From: Neospora caninum Liverpool
Taxonomy: Eukaryota; Apicomplexa; Conoidasida; Eucoccidiorida; Sarcocystidae
Direction: 5' to 3'
Length of the DNA stretch: 64,000 bases
Assembly: GCF_000208865.1 (NCBI RefSeq)
Contig: NC_018389.1
Span: 124,001-188,000, forward strand
Under the pieces are notes generated by a model, which saw nothing but the letters and a program-made list of their open reading frames with translations, was not told the origin of the DNA and did not search any database. How positions within the stretch are numbered: position 1 is the first letter of the stretch; each line of letters opens with the position of its first letter. This document shows positions 56,626 to 64,000 of the stretch, one piece after another. Made by a program: the position numbers and the translations under genes.

Positions 56626-59600
56626 ATGTCGAGATTCGTCTTTAATCCGAACGCCAGTGTCTTCGTGCCGGGTAGGTTGCGAATCCGCGAACGATTTCTG
56701 CTCCAAGTGAACCGACTGCAGCCCCCTAAAATGGGAACGTGGTTCTGTCAATCAATTCGTTTGTTGAGCGTCCCCTCTTTGACGCGAAGCGTAGTTCACT
56801 GGTGACCTGTTGGGATGCCGGTGCTGCGGAGAACTGGTTGTCGTCCTTATCATCACCAAAGCAGTATTCATGTTTCAGACTACACGCCATGGTACAGGCA
56901 AGGGGGCCTTGTCAGTGCTGAAATTAAAAGACAGACACTCTATCTGGCCTACATAAATTTAATCGTGGGTAATTTTGCAAAAGGGTTTTGTCATTTGGAA
57001 CTCACAATCAGTGTTCTTATGCATGCGTTGCGTATCAGTAGAGTGGAACACAGCACTCAAGAGATAACGTCTTACAGCCGCTGAGTGGGCTTTGAATGAT
57101 GAGGAAAAAAAGTCTGGTTTCCACTCCGACGTCGCACCGAACATATACATTTTCGTTTGTGTTGTTACTCCAGGCGGCGGCCAAAACCTCTCCGCGCCAC
57201 CACCGCCGCCACCCCCTGCAAGCGAGGGCCACGGCAGTGCGGTTCCGTGCCAGGCGACCCAGGCTCCTTCTGCTTCTCAGATGGCCCCCCCCGCAATGAC
57301 TCCCGCATCTGTACCAACCGTGAACGAAGTTACTGAACAAATGGAGAATCTTAAAGTCCAGCAGAAAGAATCGTGCTGGTCCGACGAGGCAGGTACACAC
57401 CTTACCGAGTCAAGAGGAGTGCACTTTGGTAGACGACTTCTGGAGGGAATCTATGAGAAAGTGATGTATCCGTTATACGGCTGAACTTGGATGTTGGGAA
57501 GCCAACTTTGGGTTTGTTCTGCGTGTCCTCTGGGGAGATCGCGTTAGTTCTTGGAAAAACGGCTTTCGAAGCCCCAATATAGATTGGTACAAAGAAGTTA
57601 CCATATTCTCCGTACAAAACCGGCATGAAGAACGAGGTGGGACGCTTGGATGTACGCCGAGCGCGGAAATGACTATTTTCAAGTGCCCTTATTGCAAACA
57701 GTGAAGCCAGACACTCAGAGCCCATTTTCTGAACTCCAGAGTTCTTCCTATGTGCTGAACACTTTCGGCGCCAAGGCAAGGAATTCGTCTTCCTGGACGT
57801 GTTCGTGTTTCGTTTTATTTCATCGTTCATCGGCAGCTACGTGCTAGTCATACGTAATGACTTTGTTGCGTTTAGGTACGTGTTTCGTATTGCTCTCTGC
57901 TTCTCACCTCGATGGTGGGAGTACAAGGAGCCCGTTCTTCCGTTCTGGTGCTGAGAACCTCGACTGACTGCTGTTTTGCCGCATCTGTTGTAATGCCTGG
58001 AATTCTGCTGCGTCTCTGCGTCCAGACGATATTGTCGAGGATGCTTCCCCTGCAAGTGCAGACAAGGCACCGACAACTGCGGCCCCGTCCTCGCCTGTCG
58101 TGGCTCAGCAACCCGCAGCTTCCTCGGAAGCCGGGATGTCGAAGGCACAAGCACGCGAAGCTGCTGCAGCGGCCGCGAGCAAGAAGAACCCTCCGGATAG
58201 CCGGCCGCATATGAACATTGTTTTCATTGGCCACGTTGACGCGGGCAAGAGCACAACCTGCGGAAACATCTTGTATCTTACCGGCGGAGTCGATGAGAGA
58301 ACGATTGAGAAGTACGAGAAAGAGGCCAAGGAGAAGAATCGCGAATCCTGGTTTCTTGCCTTCGTCATGGACACAAACGAAGAAGAGCGACAGAAGGTAC
58401 GTTTCCGCGAGGCGAGACTGAGTTGCCGCTCAACCGTCGTGTCTCGAACTCGGGGCACACCGTGACTGACTCGCCACGGGAGGACGGCCTGGCTGTTTAA
58501 CGGGATTGCAGGAGCTAGATGAGCACACCCTGCGTCGAGTCTGTATCATGTCTGAGTTGTTACTGCGCAACGACCTGCGCTGGTCCATCCGGTGTTCCGC
58601 CCCGTGGACTGTAAAGTTTTTCCTCGATCCTTCTCTTTCTGTTCTCGCAACTTCTAGGCACGACAACGCTTGCATCTCTTCTCCCCCCGGCTCTGTTTGT
58701 CCTGCCACACAGGGGAAGACTGTCGAAGTGGGGCGCGCGTTCTTCTCGACGCCGAACCGCCGCTTCACTCTGTTGGATGCGCCAGGCCACAAGGCGTTTG
58801 TGCCGAACATGATTGAAGGAGCCGCCCAGGCGGACGTCGGCGTCTTAATCATTTCCGCACGAAAGGGAGAGTTTGAAACGGGGTTTGAAAAGGGCGGTCA
58901 GACGCGCGAACACGCTCTGCTTGCGAAGACGCTAGGTAGGACTCGGTTCGCAGGGGCTCTTGGAACGCCAGAAAAAACGCGAGGGGAAGGTGGTGGCGTA
59001 GGTGCGATGTAGCGGGAACGCAGAATCGATCTAGGCGATGCAAAAGCCTCGCGCACCCTGTAGAGCCTCAAACACACTCCGAAGGCCCGCTCGTCTACCT
59101 CAGGCCGCGTGTGTGATTTGTGCAAAGGCGAAGCGCGCACGTGCGACCCCCGAGCGACCCTGGACGAGAAGGAGCCTCGTCTGTGGAGATGCACGCTTTT
59201 CGGCAACCGTGAGGCGCTGCAGTGTTGGTGGCCATGCGCTGCTTTTTTGCGCGGTCCCCTCACCCTGTGAACCGAGTTCACTCTGGTGCTCAATGCGTGG
59301 CGCGTCCGTTTGCTCGCTTGGTGTTCCAGGTGTCAACCAGCTAGTCATTGCAGTGAACAAGATGGACGAGCCGACGTGCGGGTGGAGTCAAGAGCGCTTC
59401 GAAGAAATCGAGAAGAAGCTTACTCCTTTCCTCAAGTCCTGTGGCTTCAATCCTGCCAAGGATATTTTTTTCATCCCCATCTCTGGTCTGCACGGTCAGA
59501 ATCTCAAAGTAAGCGTCTCTGCTGTGGCGTCGAATGCGACGTCGAAAAATGTTCCTCTCATCGGGTATATGAAGAACCAGGCGTACAACTGGCCATCCTC

Positions 59601-62407
59601 ACGAAGCTCGCGCGTAGTTCGTGCTAGCGTTGACCCGCGGCTTCGCGGTCGGTTCTCTTGGTCCGGATTTTCCTTAGCTGATCTACGTGGAACACGCAGA
59701 GACGCTACGCGTCTTCCGAACGCGATACCTCTGCTCACCCTCGACCTCCGACGGTGCGGGTTTTCCTCAGCATGACGTGCTTGCTCTCTCTTTGTGTTTT
59801 CAGGACCACGTGTCGCGCCCAGGAACCAAGGCCTACGACCCTCGCGCGTCCTGGTATGGGACCGAGCGACCGAGTCTCTTCGAACTGTTTGATTCTGTGC
59901 CCGTTCCGGACCGCAAGGAGGACGATCCCCTTCGCGTCCCGATTCTTGACGGGTACGGGAAACTCCGCCGGCCCGCGGAAGCAGAGAGATCCCCGGACGC
60001 AGTTTCCGCTCGATGATTGAGCAAAAACGCCCTGGGAAGGGATGTCAGTTGAAACTTGAAACAGCTGGAAAAGAGCATCACGTGGTCGGCGCGCAGCGGA
60101 ACGGGGATTCCCCTGTAGGTTGTGACTGGTGCTTGTCGACACTATGCCGTGCATCATTTGCGAGTTGGAAGAGGCAACGCCGCTGACGACTGACGGAGGG
60201 CTCGACGGAGCGCGTAAAGGTTGTTCGCCATCGGGAGAGACACTGTTTTTCCGTTGGTGTTTCTCAGATACAAGGACGGTGGCGTCATCGCTTTGGGGAA
60301 GGTTGAGGCCGGCACGCTGACTCCTGGCATGAACGTAAGAGGTGACCGCTGAAAAATAGAACTGACATGCACCAGCTGGTCGATGGCTCCATGGTCACCG
60401 AGAACCTGCGTCACCATGAAGGCCTCCTCCTGCGTTTTTCAAACGGGTTTCAAGTCTCTCGTGTGCCACCGCTCCGACTCATGTGTTTGCTTTGCGCCCG
60501 TGCTTTTTCTCTTTGCTTTCCAGTGCATTTTGATGCCATTCAAGAACAAAGTGAAGGTTACCGGCGTCTTCATCGAAGATGACGAAGTGGCCTACGCAAA
60601 GCCCGGAGAGAATGTGCGAATCAAGTTGATGGGCATCGACGAGGACCAACTTGGAAACGGCATGATGCTTTGCCCACTGAACGAGCCGTGCCCCGTCGTT
60701 TCTTCTTTCATTGGCCGATTGGGCATTGTTGAGCTGCTCGAACACCGCCCCCTCGTCACCGCTGGCTATTCCTGCGTGCTGCATGCGCACACGGCACGAG
60801 AGGAGATTGTCCTGAACAAGCTTCTTGGTAGGTGACACAGCGCAGGGGAGAGCCGAGACGCAGTCCGTTTGATGAAGGCCTTGAATATCCAGGATTCGTC
60901 TTCAGGTGGGGACCTCCAGGGGTCCTTCGAGTTACTGTAAAAAAAGCAGGCTTGGCGGTCGGACAAGAGAGGCTCGGTGCATCTTTGCTTCCTTTGCGTG
61001 TCTGAGACAGTCTCTGTCGTCCGACATCTGGTTTCAAGGCACCGTCGCGATGCCGCTCCTCCAGTTTTTGACGCGGATTTGCCAATGCATGGAAATCTCG
61101 AGTTAGACTTCATTCTTTTCCATCTCGGCCACCGTACTTTGTCTGGCGGCTTCTGCAGAGGTGGTTGACAAGAAGACGAAGAAGAAGAAGACCAACCCGC
61201 AGTTTGTGAAGAATGATTGCATGGTCACCGTCGAAATTGAGGTAAGAACAGAACGAATGCCCTTGTTGCCGGCGGCGTGTATGTCTTCACTCGTCTGGTA
61301 TTCCTCAGATATAGGCTGATGCGCAGTACCGTATGCTCGATATCGCCCTGTCGAGGGTTTTCCGTGTAGAAAAGTGAGAGGCCGCCGAGATCACCCGCGA
61401 GGCATCTTTCGGTTCAGCTTCTGCAGGAATATAGCTGCAGAGCAGTGCTCGTCGCGACAAGCGAAACACTGCATCTTTGGGGAACGCCTGTTCCGACCAA
61501 GCAGTTGTACAGTGCATGTAGAAGATTTGCGAAATGGGACCGTGTGGATTTACTCACCAGGTGGCAACGCACGCGGGTCCCTTGTGTTTGGGCCGCCTCG
61601 GGCATTACACGCAGTCGTGTGTCGACGCTCGGGTACGATCCTGATTCGCCTGCAAAAACGGATCGGATAGTGGCGCATTGTGTTTTGCTCGCAGCTGCAA
61701 AATCCAGTCTGTCTCGAGGAGTTCGAGAAGATGCCTCAACTGGGCCGATTCACTCTTCGAGACGAAGGTGAGGCACACCGCTATCTCTTCACTGCGATTG
61801 GGCCTGACACGTCCAGCGTCACAGTCGCCGTGTGGTTCCGCGGCCAAACAGATTTGAGCAGTTGGCCTGCGCAGTGCCGTGTAGGAAGAATACGCCACGC
61901 CACTCTACGGCGCCACGTGCTTATTTGGCCGTAGAGTCATGCATGCACACGTAGATAGGGTCAAACCACTTGTGCACCCCGAAGCATGCGCAAACAGAGC
62001 AGAATACAAACTGCTGGGTGTGCACACGCATTCACACGCCTGCTTACGTACAGTACACGCTGTCAGATTCAGATACACATTCGTATCAACGAGCGCTTGG
62101 GGGGTGGTCACTTTTCTTCGGTATCTAGAGTTGGGACATCCCCGTGACAACCTGTCGTGTATCTGTAGAATCTGTTTAGCACGCCGGAATATTAAGCGAC
62201 GCACCGCTGGCGTAGGCAGGCCTACCAGCGGCAATGTCGGCCTCCTGCACCATCGGGCAGATGCACGTGCGTGTGTGGTGTGGGTTGACAGGCGACGTGT
62301 TGTGGAGCCTTGCGGGATGTCAGCGCTGATGTCTGTGGTTGTGTGTTGCGTGCTCAGGGAAGACGATCGGTATCGGTCGCGTGCTGCAGATTTTGAAAAC
62401 CGCATAA
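56626..62407 (+). CDS. eukaryotic peptide chain release factor eRF3 (GTP-binding subunit)
   Basis: Translational GTPase that partners eRF1 in stop-codon-dependent peptide release; cytosolic. Eleven exons: 56626-56671, 57174-57392, 58026-58396, 58713-58935, 59330-59508, 59804-59952, 60268-60334, 60524-60827, 61159-61241, 61695-61767, 62358-62407; all GT-AG and phase-consistent, 587 aa. The N-terminal extension is short (about 150 residues), Pro/Ala-rich rather than Gln/Asn-rich, and begins with [10 protein letters not shown] (6-15), a PAM2-like motif. G domain: G1 GHVDAGKST (157-165), DAPGH (234-238), NKMD (296-299). [11 protein letters not shown] and [15 protein letters not shown] are typical of eRF3/Sup35 and HBS1-type factors. 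Domain 2 follows ([31 protein letters not shown]). Domain 3 ([45 protein letters not shown]) ends in LQILKTA. The KKTKKK segment and [14 protein letters not shown] favour eRF3 over EF-1alpha or HBS1. The last coding exon is only 50 nt, after a 590-nt intron. Confidence 0.97.
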
Positions 62408-64000
62408 GACCGCGAAACCCATTGTTTCTTGTTGAGGGGGTCCGTTGAGAGGAGGGCCTCGTGCAAGACGTGCACAGAAATGGTCGTCTGTTCGTTGTTT
62501 CTGTTCGCAACCACGTCTGTGTGGTTTGAGCGATTTCCCTGAAAGTAAAGAGGCGCAGTACAGTTATGTCGCGAAGAGTCTACATGCGCCGTCCGGTACT
62601 TTCCTCTACCTCGCGAGGCGATTTGTCGTCACCTTTCTCGTTTTTGTAGCAAGACACATCAGCAGCCTGATGTCAATTGCTGTCTCTTCCGTTGGGGAGC
62701 TTTCCTCATGTCCACCACTAAGGACAACCTCCCAGCGCAAGGACGTGATGTGTAACTATCACGTTCTTGTGCTCACGGATTCCCGGTTGGACCTGTAAGG
62801 CATTTTTTTTTCTTCCTGTGCACAACTGGTGACAGACGCACTTCATTGTCAACTTGCAAAATCAAAAAGCCTTTGTACGGGGTGCGTGGCCTCTGTTCAC
62901 TAAAAGCATAGCCACTCGCATTCGTTTTTGCTCGCATTGCTCAGAGGTGCCCTGGGGTAAACAGTCGTGTGGTTTCCAGTTTTTCCCCGAAGGTTTTAGC
63001 AGAATGCGCTGTCAGGAATAGAGGAATGCCATTTTGCTGCTAGCTGCTCTCGATCGCAATACGAATACCAGAGAGGACAGACACTGCGGACGTTTCTTAA
63101 GAATCGCTCCTAGGTGCGAAAACTCCAGATGCCGCCTTGTAGTTATTGAATACGATTCATCCAGACAGGCTGATCCGCATGATCGTTCAGCTGCAAGAAG
63201 CGTTCGACCAGCTCTCCCGTGTTTGGCACACGACACAGTCATTCTGCTGCAAGGCGGCTGCATAAAACTTGGAGACCAGGTGTCGGCCCCGAATAGTGTG
63301 TTTGAGGGACCCGACAAACACGCCATTACACTCCGAAGTGTAGCGCCGACGTTTTGGTCGGCGTTTCGAGGCGAGGTGCCGCTGTGCACAGCATTTTCCC
63401 GTTGTATGCCTCCGTGCGCTACGCCGCGGGGCGACGCTCGGTATCGGGGCGTCGGAAGTTTTTCCTATATCTCACGAGGATTCGAGAGTTACTCTCATTC
63501 CTACGCCCCTCGACTCCAAGGCACCTCAGTTCTCGTTTTGCATGGCTCTACGGTCTGGCGGCAATCTGCAGGACTTTGGGCACAGTGTCACACTATATGT
63601 CTGACTTCAGAAGAATGCTGGGCGTCAGCTGCGGTTTCCAACCGACTTTTATCGTTCTCTCTGTGAATTTTGGCTACTTGCCCTAGTTCCTGGATCCAAC
63701 CCTTCTCGTTGAGGCATCAACGCCTTAGCTCTTCCAGTTGACGGGTTCCACACACACACCCACGTGAGCACGCTGCGACAGGATTTTTCTGGTACCCAGA
63801 AAATCTGCCACTTGCAAAAGCACTACATACCCCTCCTTAACACAAGTTCCTTAGGTTCAACTGCATTTACTCCGGCAGAAAGGACGTTAAAACAAACTAA
63901 GCGAGGCCCCCAGCGATTATTCTCTCGCGTAGCCAGTAACCGGCCAGGGGAAACAGCTGCCACCGTCGCGCAGAAGTGGGGGAACGAACGGGAACAAGAA
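62408..64000. other. right-end non-coding region
   Basis: It should start with the eRF3 3' UTR. Open frames up to 210 codons at 63034-63666 (plus) and 125 codons on the minus strand overlap each other and show no domain, signal peptide or splice-linked partner. I see no gene here. Confidence 0.45.

Noticed and set aside
58506..58712. Possible extra eRF3 exon upstream of 58713 in the same frame
   Set aside because: Joining 58396 directly to 58713 gives the conserved [15 protein letters not shown] sequence, so the intervening open frame is intron.
63034..63666. 210-codon plus-strand ORF at the right end
   Set aside because: No motif, overlaps antisense ORFs, and has no supporting splice sites; most likely chance in non-coding sequence.
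1..64000. tRNA, rRNA, CRISPR or insertion-sequence features
   Set aside because: I looked for B-box-like GGTTCGANTCC stems, direct-repeat/spacer arrays and transposase motifs and found none convincing; this is a eukaryotic protein-coding region.

Overview
This is nuclear DNA of a protist, most likely a coccidian apicomplexan of the Toxoplasma/Hammondia/Neospora group. The genes are broken into many short exons by introns of roughly 50 to 800 bp with GT-AG (twice GC-AG) borders. Base composition is balanced to GC-rich. Conserved domains are interrupted by long low-complexity insertions, and a heptatricopeptide (HPR) repeat protein of a type expanded in Apicomplexa is present. There are no operons, no bacterial ribosome-binding sites and no CRISPR. 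The species assignment is inference from style and gene content, not a database match.

Layout, left to right: (1) the 3' part of a choline/ethanolamine kinase gene (+, <1-4390); (2) a gene-poor stretch with a 15-16 copy minisatellite (4880-5399); (3) a queuine-type tRNA-guanine transglycosylase, TGT (+, 8246-14672); (4) a convergent SAC3/GANP-family gene (-, 15273-18068); (5) a 4.3-kb stretch without a supportable gene; (6) a small cold-shock-domain RNA-binding protein (+, 22394-23107); (7) a very large HPR-repeat gene of at least 19 exons (+, 26165 to about 39134); (8) a secreted, catalytically degenerate GH35 (beta-galactosidase-like) protein with a large inserted region (+, 41597-50931); (9) a small signal-peptide/transmembrane protein (+, 51751-53827); (10) a convergent seven-exon coiled-coil protein (-, 54013-54924) and a small secreted protein (-, 55140-55544); (11) translation release factor eRF3 with an N-terminal PAM2-like motif (+, 56626-62407); (12) a 1.6-kb non-coding right end.

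I built the gene models by joining exons whose reading phases match and whose translation follows the protein family. For the kinase, TGT, cold-shock protein, coiled-coil protein, small secreted protein and eRF3, every junction is phase-consistent. The HPR gene and the small transmembrane gene each contain an interval I could not resolve. The genes are functionally unrelated housekeeping and lineage-specific loci: phospholipid head-group phosphorylation, tRNA modification, mRNA export, RNA binding, organellar RNA (by family), secreted proteins and translation termination. The most unusual items are the GH35-like protein that has lost the hallmark catalytic motifs, the TGT with a GGSLG substrate loop and a long leader, a perfect 17-bp intronic hairpin, and two GC-AG introns.
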